Source: Kitasatospora phosalacinea
Lineage (GTDB): Bacteria > Actinomycetota > Actinomycetes > Streptomycetales > Streptomycetaceae
Length of the DNA: 64,000 nucleotides
Direction of reading: 5' to 3'
Assembly: GCF_030268885.1 (NCBI RefSeq)
Contig: NZ_BSSA01000001.1
Location: forward strand, 558,001-622,000
Shown: positions 24,466-33,330 of the stretch, piece after piece
Position numbering within the stretch: position 1 is the stretch's first letter
Layout of the letters: every line of letters starts with the position of its first letter
The notes under the pieces: model-generated
What the model saw: the letters and a program-made list of their open reading frames with translations, nothing else
The model's database searches: none
Told to the model about the DNA's origin: nothing
Program-made: the position numbers and the translations under genes

Positions 24466-25050
24466 TCACGCCCCGCCGCCACCCCCGGCGGCCCGGAGCC
24501 GCGACTCGACCAGGTCGAGCGCGTCCCGGGTCGACCCGATCAGTTCGGCGTCCCCCTTGGCGTCCCGCAGCCGCAGGGCTTCCCGCAGGTGCGCGCGGGC
24601 GCCGAGGAGGTCGCCGCGCTCCGCGAGGTGCTTGCCGAAGTGCTGGAGCGCGAAGTCGAGGAGTTCCGGGCAGGCGCTCCGCGCGGTGTCCAGGGCGCTG
24701 CGGTAGCACGCGTCCGCGGCCGGGAGGTCCCCGGCGTAGCGGTGGGCGTCGCCGGAGTTGACGCCGGTGGCGACGACGGCCCGGGCGTCCCCGTCGGCGA
24801 CGGCCAGTTCGAGGGCGCGCCGCAGGAACGCGCGGGCCTCGTCGTGGTTCCCCAGGACGAGGTGGCCGATGCCGATCCACCGGGTCAGGACCCGGGTTCG
24901 GCCGGGGGCGGCCCCCGCGGACAGCTCCTCGTGCAACCGGTCGACCGCGGCGGCCAGTTCGGCCCGGTCGGTGGGGACCATGCGCAGGTCGGCGTCCTGG
25001 GTGAGGAGGTGGTGCAGCACGGGGCCCTCCCGTTCGGTCCTGTCCGGCAC
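24466..25050 (-). CDS. Tetratricopeptide-repeat protein
   Basis: A 194-aa cytosolic protein from GTG 25050. It consists of TPR-like helix pairs: GNHDEARAFLRRALELA, DLPAADACYRSALDTA and DLLGARAHLREALRLRDAKG. It has no catalytic domain and would act as a protein-binding scaffold. It looks like the tail of longer LAL/NB-ARC regulators, but the upstream DNA shows no ATPase part, so it seems a stand-alone gene. The partner is unknown. Confidence 0.75.
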   Translation of the reverse strand: MPDRTEREGPVLHHLLTQDADLRMVPTDRAELAAAVDRLHEELSAGAAPGRTRVLTRWIGIGHLVLGNHDEARAFLRRALELAVADGDARAVVATGVNSGDAHRYAGDLPAADACYRSALDTARSACPELLDFALQHFGKHLAERGDLLGARAHLREALRLRDAKGDAELIGSTRDALDLVESRLRAAGGGGGA

Positions 25051-25272
25051 CGTCCTGGTCGGCTGTGCCTTCGCCGATCGCCACGGTACCGACCCGGTGG
25101 ACCGGCGCCGGCCCGGGGCGCGCGGGGCTTCCCCGCCCCGAACTGCCGCCCGGCGCCGTCGAACTGGCGTCCCGGCAGCAGTCCGGGCGCCGACGCGCTC
25201 CCCGGGGCCGCGAGCGGACGGACCGGCCGGGAAGGGGGTACGGTCGGTCGGGACGCGAGGGGAGGCGAGGGG

Positions 25273-25374
25273 ATGACCGCGACGGCGGAGCCCGGAGCAC
25301 GGCGGGTGCGGCGCGGCGGCCGGGGGAGCGGACCGGTCCGCACCCGCGGGCGCCGGACCGGGACGGCGGCGTGA
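25273..25374 (+). CDS. 33-aa basic peptide coupled to the following gene
   Basis: An ATG after a strong GGGGAGG ribosome site codes MTATAEPGARRVRRGGRGSG and 13 more residues, very Arg-rich. Its stop overlaps the next GTG start (GTGA). It may be a leader that drives translation of the 86-aa protein or a tiny partner protein; no family is recognised. Confidence 0.45.
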   Translation: MTATAEPGARRVRRGGRGSGPVRTRGRRTGTAA

Positions 25375-25631
25375 CGGGCTGGCGGGTCTGGCTGCAGGAC
25401 CAGCCCGCCCAGACGATGATCGCCATCTCGAAGGCCGACGACGACCTGTTCGCCCTGGTCACCGCCGCCCTGGTCCTCCTCGACGGCCGGGCCGGCACCC
25501 CGGTCGACGCCTGGGGCGACCTGCGCAGCGTCGTCATCGCCCCGACCGTCACCGCGGAGCTGTTCGTCGACGCCGACGAGCGCACCGTCGACGTCCTGCG
25601 CCTGGTCTGGGTCCCGGGCCTGGGCGACTGA
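25371..25631 (+). CDS. 86-aa protein with possible RelE/ParE-like shape
   Basis: GTG 25371 overlaps the stop of the 33-aa frame and has no ribosome site of its own, so coupling is likely. The protein runs TGWRVWLQDQPAQTMIA through a helix (DLFALVTAALVLLDG) to a beta-rich end (LRSVVIAPTVTAELFV, RTVDVLRLVWVPG). This order of helices then strands ending in a V-D-V-L-R-L-V strand recalls RelE/ParE toxins, but the catalytic Arg/His residues of RelE are not evident. A toxin-antitoxin role is only a hypothesis. Confidence 0.55.
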   Translation: MTGWRVWLQDQPAQTMIAISKADDDLFALVTAALVLLDGRAGTPVDAWGDLRSVVIAPTVTAELFVDADERTVDVLRLVWVPGLGD

Positions 25632-25650
25632 GCCGCACCCGGTCGGGGCG

Positions 25651-25938
25651 TCAGCCGACCAGGGGGGCCAGGGCGAGGGTGTGCCGGGTGTGTTCGACCT
25701 TGGCGCGGAGGTAGCGGAGGTTGCTGGGGGAGAGGTGGACGCCGGTGGGGACGCGTTCGGTGACGGTGATGCCGTGGGCGGCGAGTTGGGCGGCCTTGTC
25801 GGGGTTGTTGCTGAGCAGGCGGACGGCGGGGGCGCCGAGGGTGTGCAGCATCTGGGCGGCGGCGGTGTAGTCGCGGCCGTCCTCGGGGAGGCCGAGGGCG
25901 GTGTTGGCCTGGTAGGTGTCCAGGCCGGAGTCCTGGGA
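25651..25938 (-). pseudogene. 3' fragment of a GTP cyclohydrolase II gene (ribA)
   Basis: The last 95 codons of a RibA are preserved: DTYQANTALGLPEDGRDY, LLSNNPDK, VPTGVHLSPSNLRYLRAK. The zinc-site cysteines and the GTP-binding RQEGRGIGL half are absent. Homology stops just before QDSGLDTY at about 25938, next to the mobile region. A complete ribA paralogue lies at 51928-52584; about two thirds of the residues match. It is an inactivated copy, probably cut by rearrangement linked to the adjacent insertion sequences. Confidence 0.85.
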
Positions 25939-25995
25939 TGACGGTACACCCCTCCACCTTGTTCTCGACCTGCGGAAACATCCCGAGGTCGACGG

Positions 25996-26205
25996 TTACG
26001 CGCCTGTCCGGCTCGTGGTCGGGCGATCGGTGTTCGCCGTCGCGGACCGGCGGATCGTGGCCGAGTACTCCCGCAGGCGTGCCATGGTCAACTCGGCCTC
26101 GGCCAGTTCGTCCGGCAGCAGGTAGACCGCGCGAGGGGTGTCGGTGTCCTGCTGGGATATCTCGACCTCGAGTCCGATCAGGCCGGGGTGCTTTGTGGAC
26201 GTCAT
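25996..26205 (-). CDS. Small hypothetical protein beside an insertion sequence
   Basis: A 69-aa frame beginning MTSTKHPGLIGLEVEIS with a probable amphipathic helix (DELAEAELTMARLREYSA). No ribosome site is seen and its start lies 13 bases from the IS inverted repeat, so its natural upstream region may have been replaced. Codon use fits a real gene, but the family is unknown. Confidence 0.4.
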   Translation of the reverse strand: MTSTKHPGLIGLEVEISQQDTDTPRAVYLLPDELAEAELTMARLREYSATIRRSATANTDRPTTSRTGA

Positions 26206-26218
26206 GTCGGGAGCTTAA

Positions 26219-26241
26219 GAGGACGTTAAGTCCGTTTCTGG
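26219..26241 (+). repeat. Left terminal inverted repeat of the IS5-family element
   Basis: Reads GAGGACGTTAAGTCCGTTTC plus TGG; pairs with 27551-27573 with a single mismatch. Confidence 0.9.
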
Positions 26242-26317
26242 ATGATCTGGTGTCGCCCGTTCGTGGGTAGGGCCGTTCGGGCTGACCGTGGTGTCGTGCG
26301 CATGATGGGGTCGGGGC

Positions 26318-27171
26318 ATGGAACGGATGCCGTACTCAACGGACTTGTCCGACGGGCAGTGGGCCTTGATCGAGCCGCTGGTCACCGCCTGGAAGCAGGA
26401 GCGGGTGTCGCGGTCGGCGACCGGGGACCCGGGCTCCTGCGACCTGCGCGAGGTCGTGAACGCGCTGCTGTACCAGAACCGGACGGGCTGTCAGTGGCGG
26501 CTCCTACCGCACGACTTACCGGCCTGGTCGGCGGTGTTCTACTACTTCACCCTGTGGCGCCAGGGCGGCCTTGACCAGCGGATCCAGGAGATCCTGCGCT
26601 GCCAGGTGAGGGAGCGGGCCCGTCGATTAGAGGACCCGTCCCTGGTGATCATCGACACCCAGTCCGTCCGTGCGGCGGCCGGGGTGCCGAAGGAGACCAC
26701 GGGGCTGGACGCGAACAAGAAGACGCCCGGCAGGAAGCGGGGACTGGCCGTCGACGTGCTGGGCCTGGTCATCGGCGTGGTGGTCCTGGCCGCGAGCGCG
26801 CACGACAACGAGGCCGGCATCGCCCTGCTGGACCAGGCGGCGATGCGGTGCGGGATGCGTCTGGAGAAGGTCCTGGTCGACCAGGGCTTCAAGGACGCGG
26901 TGATCATCCACGGGGCGGTGAAGGACATCACCGTCGAGGTGGTCCGGCGCAACCCCGACGACGCGGGCAAGGGCTTCGTCCCGCAACCGAAGCGGTGGGT
27001 GGTCGAGCAGGTCAACGGCACCCTCATGCTCCACCGGCGCCTCGCCCGCGACTACGACCACCGGCTGGACAACGCCGCCTCCCGCGTCTACTGGGCCTCC
27101 ACCGCCGGCATGCTCCGCCGCCTCACCACCCCAGCCCCGCCTGGCGCGACGACGTCGAGCTGGCCGCGTGA
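26318..27171 (+). pseudogene. IS5-family DDE transposase with a 3' frameshift
   Basis: Starting at ATG 26318, it codes DLSDGQWALIEPLV, the DUF4096-type N-terminal domain, and NRTGCQWRLLPHDLP. The DDE core has IIDTQSVRAAAGV (first Asp), VLVDQGFKD (second Asp) and RWVVEQVNGTLMLHRR (Glu). After RRLTTP the frame slips: the natural end PAWRDDVELAA-stop is one frame away and stops at 27171, overlapping the next start as GTGA. In the current frame translation runs on to 27706, outside the element. The catalytic triad is intact, so activity may persist with an altered C-terminus. Confidence 0.8.
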
Positions 27172-27566
27172 ACGTCACCGAACTCCTGCGGCTGCTGCAG
27201 GCCGAACACGACGAGACCGCCGCACGCGCCGACTGCCTGCGCGCACAGATCGAGCAACTCACCGGTGCGCTGGCCGAGGTCGAGGCCCGCCTCGCCGAGA
27301 TCGTCACCACCGGCAAGGTCATCGACGGCCTCGCCCTGCCCGACCACGAACCGGCCCCTGCGGAGACCGCCACCGTCTACCAGCGCATCGTGACCGCCTT
27401 CAACGAGCATCCCCGGCAGGTCTTCCGGGTTCGCGAACTACACGAACTCCTCGGCCTGCCAACCGACGAGCCCTCGATCAACGTCACCCGCTCCCGCCTA
27501 GGACGACTCGCCCACCAGGGAACCCTCGACCAACCCGGACGCGGCCGCTACCAGAAACGGACTTAA
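27168..27566 (+). CDS. Accessory ORF of the IS5-family element
   Basis: A 132-aa protein from GTG 27168, which overlaps the ancestral transposase stop. Residues 1-50 form a coiled coil (LRLLQAEHDETAARADCLRAQ...). The C-terminal half is a winged-helix-like domain (VYQRIVTAFNEHPRQVFRVRELHELLG ... TRSRLGRLAHQGTL). Its TAA stop lies inside the right inverted repeat, showing that it belongs to the element. It could bind the element ends or regulate transposition; no function is established that I know. Confidence 0.7.
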   Translation: MNVTELLRLLQAEHDETAARADCLRAQIEQLTGALAEVEARLAEIVTTGKVIDGLALPDHEPAPAETATVYQRIVTAFNEHPRQVFRVRELHELLGLPTDEPSINVTRSRLGRLAHQGTLDQPGRGRYQKRT

Positions 27567-27573
27567 CGCCCTC
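27551..27573 (-). repeat. Right terminal inverted repeat of the IS5-family element
   Basis: Begins CCAGAAACGGACTTAACG on the plus strand; one mismatch to the left repeat. Confidence 0.9.
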
Positions 27574-28019
27574 TCAACCGCCGCATCGTCGCGCTCGATC
27601 GCCCGGCGGACGGGCTGCTGCCAGCTCCAGCCGTGTCGCTTCAGCAGCCGCCAGGTGCCCTCGACCGTGTACGAGACGTGGAACAGCCGGCCGATCAACG
27701 TCTTGATCCGTGCCAGCGTCCACCGCTGGTCCGCCCAGCCGTGAGCCAGTGGACCACGCTCCAACTCCCGCTCCAGCCTGGCGATCTGGGCTTCACTAAG
27801 CCGAGGTCTTCCCGGCGACCCCTTCGACAGGACGCCCGCCTCGCCGTCCTCGCGCCAGGCCCGGCGCCACCGCTCGACCGACCGCACACTGATCCGCAGA
27901 GCAGTGGCGATCTCCGTGTTCTTCTGCCCGCCCTCGAACCGCTCCACCGCCTGGAGCCGTAGCAGCTCCCGCGTGCTTCTCTCGGCGTCGGTCAGCCCGC
28001 CGCCCTGCGCGTACCTCAC
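27574..28019 (-). pseudogene. IS630-family transposase, N-terminal part cut by the IS5 element
   Basis: The start MRYAQGGGLTDAERSTRELL and the helix-turn-helix NTEIATALRISVRSVERWRRAWREDG, followed by a winged-helix segment ARIKTLIGRLFHVSYTVEGTWRLLKRHGW, are typical of the IS630 N-terminal half. Coding similarity ends at RRAIERDDAA, a few codons before the right end of the IS5 element. The DDE half is not found on the other side of that element, so a deletion accompanied or followed the insertion. Confidence 0.8.
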
Positions 28020-28143
28020 ACCACAGGGCTACCGGTACCCACGACCAGCTGTCCGGCGAACAGCACCGACATCACCCGATCAAGTTCAGTAGCCTTGGGC
28101 GGCCGGGGGTGCTGGCAGGTCGGTCGACCCGGGGAGAACGAGA

Positions 28144-30870
28144 GTGGTGGAGGACGGGCGGGGTCCGGGCCTGGTCGGGCGCGGGCGGGAGATGGGGTTG
28201 CTGGCTGAAACCCTGGCTCGGGCCGGGAGCGGCGCGGGTGGCGCTGCGGTGCTGTTGCGGGGGGACGCCGGGGTCGGGAAGAGCGCGCTGCTGGCCTGGG
28301 TGGAGGGCGAGGCGCGGGGGCGGGGGTTCACGGTCCTGCGGGCGGTCGGTGCCGAGGCGGAGGCCGATTTCGCGTTCGGGGTGCTGCACCAGGCCCTGTG
28401 GTCGCTGCTCGGGCGGTCCCGGGCGTTGTCCGCCCACCAGCGCGAGGCGCTGGAGGGCGCGTTCGGTGTCCGGGCCGGTACCCCGAGCGGGTTCGCGGTG
28501 GGTGCCGCTGCGCTGGCGCTGTTGGACGAAGCGGTGCGGAGCTCCCCGGTGTTGCTGTTGTTGGACGACCTGCACTGGGCCGACTCGTCGAGCGCGACGG
28601 TCCTCGCCTTCCTCCGCCGGCGCTGTGCGGAGCTGCCGCTGGTGATCGTCGGTGCCAGTCGGCCCGACGGCTCCGTGGCGCGGACGTGGTCGGCCGACCC
28701 GGTCGACGTGGCGGCCCTGTCCCGGGCGGACGCGGCGCTGCTGCTGGGCGCCTGCTACCCCGAGCTGGCGGAGAGCGCCACGGACCGGGTCCTGACGGAG
28801 GCGGCCGGCAACCCGCTGGCGCTGGTGGAGCTGCCCCGGCAGCTGGCCGACGGCCAGCGGCGGGGGATCGTCTCGCTGCCGGACCGCCTGCCGCTGGGGC
28901 GGAAGCTGGAGCGGATGTTCGCCGAGCGGCTGGGGTCGGTGACGGCGGAGGCCGGACGCCTGCTGTTGATGGGCGCGCTGGCGACCGGTACGGACTTCGG
29001 CGGCCGGGCGTGGCTGGGTGCCGTCGGGGGCGAGGAAGCGCGGGGCGCCATCGAGCGCATCGAGGCCGACGGCCTCGCCCGGCTCGACGCCGACGGACGG
29101 CTGGTGTTCCGGCATCCCCTGGTCCGCACCGCGGTGGTCTCGGCGGCCTCGGACTCGGCCCGCCGCGAGGCCCACCGGGCTCTTGCCGCCTCGCTCTCGG
29201 CGGACGACCCCCGGCGGCTGGTCCACGAGGCGTCGGCCGCGCTGCTCCCGGAGGAAGGCCTCGCGCACCAGTTGCAGGAGGTGGGCCGTGGCCTCGCCGA
29301 GCGGGGCGGTGACGCGGAGGGGGCGCTCCTGCTCGAACGCGCCGCCGCCCTCAGCCCCGATCCGGCCGACCGCGCCCGCCGCCTCACCTGGGCCGCGGTG
29401 ATGGCGGCCCGCGGCGGCCAACTGCGCCACACGGCCGCCCTGGTGGAGGAGTTGAAGGCCGGTGCGGTCCCGTCGGACGTCGCTCCGCTGTTCGCGTACG
29501 CGGTGGTCTATGCCGACCAGAGCCACCACGTCGACTTCGGGTCCTCCGCCGCGTTGCTGCCCTCGGTCCTCGACGCGCTGACGGCGCAGGGCGCCGACCC
29601 CTTCGGCGGGCTGGTCGAACAGGCCTACTTCAAACTGCTGCTGGCTGCCGGCTACACGGACGACCCGTGGGCCTGGCGGGCCCTGGAACGGCACCGGGGG
29701 AACGTGTCCGAGGCCGGCCGGCTCTGCCTGCGGGCCTGGACCGAGCCGGGCCCGGGCGTCGCCGAGGCGCTCCGGACGGTGACCGAGGGCATGACGCAGG
29801 AACAGGAGGCGGGCGCGGCCTGGCTCCTGCTGTGGACCGCCTCGGCGCTGGACGCCCCCGAGGCGGACCTGTGGCAGCGCTCCACCGGGCAGCACAGCTA
29901 CGCCACCCAGGGCTCGGTGGCCAAGGCCAAGTGCCACCGGGACTACCTGCTCGGGCACTGGGACCAGGCCGACGCCTGCCGGCGCGAGGCCGAGATCGCG
30001 GAGGGGCTCGGCTACCACTGCAACGCCTTGGTCTTTCGCCAGTACTACGCCCACTTCCTGGCCGGGCGGGGCGACGAGGCCGGACTGCGCGAGGTCGAGG
30101 AGGCCGTCAGGCCCACGGCCACCCGCGCCCGGATGCGGTTCGTCCTCGACCGGCTGACCCACCTGCGCGGCCTGGCCGCCCTCGCCCACGGCCGCTACGA
30201 GGAGGCGTACGCGCTCTTCGGCGAGCTCGCTCCGCCCGGCCGGCCGCCGGGCGGCCCGCCCTGGTACCACGCGCTGGTCCTCGACCTGGTGACCGCCGCC
30301 GTGCACACCGGCCGGCCCGAGGAGGCGAGGGCCCGCGTCGCGGCGGGGCGGGCCGGGGGCTCCGCGGAGATCTCCGGCCGGCACGCCTTCCTGCTGGCGG
30401 CCGCCGCCGCCCTGGCCGCCGTCGACGCCGACGCCGACGCCGCCTACCGCGCCGCCTACGCCGTGCCGGGCGCCGAGCAGTGGGTGTTCGACCTCGCCCG
30501 GCTGCGGCTCGCCCACGGCTCGTGGCTGCGCCGCCGCCACCGGCCCGGGGCCCGGGAGGCGCTGCGCGCGGCGCACCACGCGTTCCGCCGCCTCCGGGCG
30601 GACCCCTGGGCGCGGCGGTGCGAGGAGGAACTGCGTGCCGCGGGCGACCCGGTGGCACCGCCGTCGGGCGTGGCGGCCCCGGACACGACCGGACTGACCG
30701 GTCAGGAACTGCGGATCGCCCGGCTGGCCGCCACCGGCCTGAGCAACAAGGAGATCGGCCGACTGCTCCAGCTGTCGCCCCGTACCGTCGGCGCGCACCT
30801 CTACAAGGTCTTCCCGAAGCTCGGCATCACCTCGCGGGCCGCGCTCGCGCTCGCCCTGGGCGGCGGCTGA
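28144..30870 (+). CDS. LAL-type LuxR family transcriptional regulator with AAA ATPase domain
   Basis: A 908-aa protein from GTG 28144. The ATPase domain starts LVGRGREMGLL; Walker A is LLRGDAGVGKSALL and Walker B VLLLLDDLHWAD. Residues 330-830 are a helical, TPR-like sensor region. The C-terminal LuxR helix-turn-helix is LTGQELRIARLAATGLSNKEIGRLLQLSPRTVGAHL split over about 50 residues. LAL regulators activate pathway genes in streptomycetes in response to ligands and ATP. It is monocistronic, with no specialised cluster next to it; candidate targets are the AraC/esterase genes downstream. Confidence 0.92.
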   Translation: MVEDGRGPGLVGRGREMGLLAETLARAGSGAGGAAVLLRGDAGVGKSALLAWVEGEARGRGFTVLRAVGAEAEADFAFGVLHQALWSLLGRSRALSAHQREALEGAFGVRAGTPSGFAVGAAALALLDEAVRSSPVLLLLDDLHWADSSSATVLAFLRRRCAELPLVIVGASRPDGSVARTWSADPVDVAALSRADAALLLGACYPELAESATDRVLTEAAGNPLALVELPRQLADGQRRGIVSLPDRLPLGRKLERMFAERLGSVTAEAGRLLLMGALATGTDFGGRAWLGAVGGEEARGAIERIEADGLARLDADGRLVFRHPLVRTAVVSAASDSARREAHRALAASLSADDPRRLVHEASAALLPEEGLAHQLQEVGRGLAERGGDAEGALLLERAAALSPDPADRARRLTWAAVMAARGGQLRHTAALVEELKAGAVPSDVAPLFAYAVVYADQSHHVDFGSSAALLPSVLDALTAQGADPFGGLVEQAYFKLLLAAGYTDDPWAWRALERHRGNVSEAGRLCLRAWTEPGPGVAEALRTVTEGMTQEQEAGAAWLLLWTASALDAPEADLWQRSTGQHSYATQGSVAKAKCHRDYLLGHWDQADACRREAEIAEGLGYHCNALVFRQYYAHFLAGRGDEAGLREVEEAVRPTATRARMRFVLDRLTHLRGLAALAHGRYEEAYALFGELAPPGRPPGGPPWYHALVLDLVTAAVHTGRPEEARARVAAGRAGGSAEISGRHAFLLAAAAALAAVDADADAAYRAAYAVPGAEQWVFDLARLRLAHGSWLRRRHRPGAREALRAAHHAFRRLRADPWARRCEEELRAAGDPVAPPSGVAAPDTTGLTGQELRIARLAATGLSNKEIGRLLQLSPRTVGAHLYKVFPKLGITSRAALALALGGG

Positions 30871-31019
30871 CCGGCCGGGGCGAGCGGCCGACTGTGCTCT
30901 CCGTGCACCCTTCCGGTCCGGCAGCGCACCACGGCGGCCCGCCAGTCAGATGACCTAACGGGCTCGCTGACCTGCGGATCAGTCTTGCGTCGCAAGGTTG
31001 GGACGGGAAGGACGGTCAG

Positions 31020-31991
31020 GTGGGCTCGCAGGTGACGGCTGCGTCGGTGCCGGACGAGGAACGGACGGCGTTCTGGAACCGGACGATGTCGCGGACGCTG
31101 GTACCGGTGGAGGTGGCCCCGCGCGGCGGACGGCCGTTCGCGGGGCACCTGGCGTCGCACCGGCTCGGGTACGTCCGGATCTCGACGCTGGAGGCGGACG
31201 CGGTGCGGATCTCCCGCACGCCGGCGCTGATCGCCCGGACCCCGCAGGCCGAGCCGCAGGTGGGGGTCGGGGTCCAGGTGTCGGGCCGGGCCGTGCTGGA
31301 GCAGGACGGGCGCCGGGCGGAGGTGCCGGCGGGCGGGCTCGTCCTGTACGACACGGCACGGCCGTACTCCGTCGACTACCCGGAGCCCTTCCGCACCCAC
31401 CTGTTCCACCTGCCGCGCCGGCTGCTGGGCGTGCCGGAGCGCGAGCTGCGGCAGGCGGCGGGGACGGCCGTCACCCCGGACGAGGGGTGCGGGTCCGTGC
31501 TGCTGCCCTTCCTCAGCACCCTGGCGGTGTCCGCCCCCTCGTACTCGGCCCCGGTCGGTGACCGGCTGGCCGGCAGCGTCGCCGACCTGCTGAGCACGCT
31601 CGTCGCCCAGCTGACCGCCGAGCGGGCGGCCGACAGACCGCACGCCGCGAACGACCACCTGGTCCGCCGGGTGCGGGAGCACATCGACCGTCACCTGTGC
31701 GATACGGAACTGTCGCCCGAGACGATCGCCCGGGCCCACCACATCTCCGTGCGGTACCTGCACCGGCTCTTCGAGGGCGAGGGAACCACGGTGGGCCGGC
31801 TCGTCCAGCAGCGCCGACTGGACGCGTGCGCCCGGGAGCTGGGCCGTCGCGGCCGCACCGCGCCGACGGTGTCGGCGGTCGCCCAGCGGTGGGGCTTCGT
31901 CAACCCGGCGCACTTCAGCCGGGCCTTCCGGGCCGCCTACGGGGTCTCGCCCCGCGAGTGGCGCGCGCTGCGGACCGCGGACGCCGGCTGA
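31020..31991 (+). CDS. AraC-family transcriptional regulator 1
   Basis: A 323-aa protein from GTG 31020. The N-terminal part is an AraC_binding_2-type sensor (RTAFWNRTMSRTLVPVEV ... VSGRAVLEQDGRRAEVPAGGLVLYDTARPYSV). The C-terminal ~100 residues are the double helix-turn-helix (LCDTELSPETIARAHHISVRYLHRLFEGEG, then AVAQRWGFVNPAHFSRAFR). It is closely related in layout to the regulator at 33331. It probably controls the adjacent esterase gene 180 bases downstream. Confidence 0.9.
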   Translation: MGSQVTAASVPDEERTAFWNRTMSRTLVPVEVAPRGGRPFAGHLASHRLGYVRISTLEADAVRISRTPALIARTPQAEPQVGVGVQVSGRAVLEQDGRRAEVPAGGLVLYDTARPYSVDYPEPFRTHLFHLPRRLLGVPERELRQAAGTAVTPDEGCGSVLLPFLSTLAVSAPSYSAPVGDRLAGSVADLLSTLVAQLTAERAADRPHAANDHLVRRVREHIDRHLCDTELSPETIARAHHISVRYLHRLFEGEGTTVGRLVQQRRLDACARELGRRGRTAPTVSAVAQRWGFVNPAHFSRAFRAAYGVSPREWRALRTADAG

Positions 31992-32175
31992 CGGTCCGCG
32001 GGCCGGTGTCCGGAATCCGTGCACGGACAGGACACTGCGGCCGCCGCCGGGGACGTACGGTCGAGCGGCGTGTGCCCGGGGAGGGGACGGCGCCGTGCCC
32101 CGCGCCGCGCCGGGCACCCGCCGTGGTGCGCGCCGCGCGCCGCCGTTCCCGTCCGAGCACGCCAGGAGACGAGAG

Positions 32176-33183
32176 TTGTCCGACATCACGCCCCCGCCCG
32201 GCCGGGGGCCGGCGCTCGACCGGCCGCTCCAGGAGCTCCTGGACGCGTCCGCCGGCAACGCGGCGACGGAATTCCCGGACTTCTCCCTCCTCGCCCCGGC
32301 CGACGCCGGGGGCCCGGCGGACGCCGCCGCGGCGTCCGCCGACGAGCCGGAAGACCCGTACGGCACCACGGCGGAGTGGCTGGCCCTGCCCGGCGGGCCC
32401 ACCGGGCGGGTGCACGTCCAGGTGACCAGGCCCGTCGGCGCCCCCGGGCCGAGCCCCGTGGTGCTGTTCCTGCCCGGCATCGGCTGGTCGTTCGGCGACG
32501 CCGCCTCCTACGGCCGGCTGATCCGGGAGTTCGCGCTGGGCACCGATGCCGCGGTGGTGTACGTGGACTACGCCCGGGCACCCGCGGCTCGCTACCCGGT
32601 CGCCGTCGAGCAGTGCTACGCCGTGGCCCGGTGGATCCACGCGCACGGCCATGAGATCGGACTGGAGGGAGGCCGGATCGCGGTCGTCGGCGACTCCGCC
32701 GGGGGCAACCTGGTGGCGGCCCTGACCTTGCTCGCCCGGCAGCGCGGGGACGTGCGGCTGGTGCACCAGGTGCTGCTGTGCCCGGTGACCGACGCGGACT
32801 TCGGCACCCCGTCCTACCGCCGGTTCGCCACGGGCTACTTCCTGCACCGCGACCACATGCGCCGGTTCTGGGACGACTACCTGCCCGAGCCGCAGCGGCG
32901 GCGGGAGGCGACCGCCGCGCCGCTGCGGGCTACCCTGGAGCAACTCGCCGGTCTCCCACCGGCGTTGGTGATCACCGCCGAGGCCGACGTGCTGCGGGAC
33001 GAGGGCGAGGCCTACGCGGCCAGGCTCCGGGTGGCGGGCGTCCCGGTGGTGGCGACGCGCTACCAGGGCGCCGTGCACGGCTTCCTCCTCCTGGACGCGC
33101 TCCGTCCCACCGGCACCGCTCGGGCCGCGCTGATCCAGGCCGTCGACACCGTGCACGTCGCCCTGCACCGCCGCTCCTGGTGA
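32176..33183 (+). CDS. Alpha/beta hydrolase, HSL (hormone-sensitive lipase) type esterase 1
   Basis: A 335-aa protein. TTG 32176 is preferred as start because GGAG lies eight to ten bases upstream; a GTG at 32095 would add a basic unrelated stretch. The nucleophile is in VVGDSAGGN, the acid in EADVLRDEG and the histidine in AVHGFLLLDAL, so the triad is complete. The oxyanion-hole motif, normally HGGG/HGAG, reads LPGIGWSFGD with the histidine lost; the paralogue at 36956 keeps IHGAGW. Family members hydrolyse short-chain esters. It sits between two AraC regulators. Confidence 0.87.
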   Translation: MSDITPPPGRGPALDRPLQELLDASAGNAATEFPDFSLLAPADAGGPADAAAASADEPEDPYGTTAEWLALPGGPTGRVHVQVTRPVGAPGPSPVVLFLPGIGWSFGDAASYGRLIREFALGTDAAVVYVDYARAPAARYPVAVEQCYAVARWIHAHGHEIGLEGGRIAVVGDSAGGNLVAALTLLARQRGDVRLVHQVLLCPVTDADFGTPSYRRFATGYFLHRDHMRRFWDDYLPEPQRRREATAAPLRATLEQLAGLPPALVITAEADVLRDEGEAYAARLRVAGVPVVATRYQGAVHGFLLLDALRPTGTARAALIQAVDTVHVALHRRSW

Positions 33184-33330
33184 GGCCGGGCGCCGCGGAC
33201 CCCGGCGGGCGGATTTCTGCCTGTGGTTCTTCCTGGTCCAGGGCGTTGCGCGGGGGTGGGATGGATGAGGCGGAGCGGGGAGACCCGCGGGCCGCCCGAT
33301 TCCCGCACCCCGACCCGCCGAGGAGCACCG

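Larger units (their letters stand above)
26219..27573 (+). mobile_element. IS5-family insertion sequence, ~1.36 kb
   Basis: Bounded by 23-bp inverted repeats with one mismatch (26219-26241 and 27551-27573), it contains a DDE transposase and a second coupled open frame that ends inside the right repeat. No clear target duplication is seen at the flanks (CTTAA on the left, TCAAC on the right). It interrupts an IS630 transposase gene. Confidence 0.85.

Noticed and set aside
26318..27706. 463-codon transposase reading frame taken at face value
   Set aside because: Homology ends near 27130 and the rest is a shifted reading of the accessory ORF and flanking DNA.
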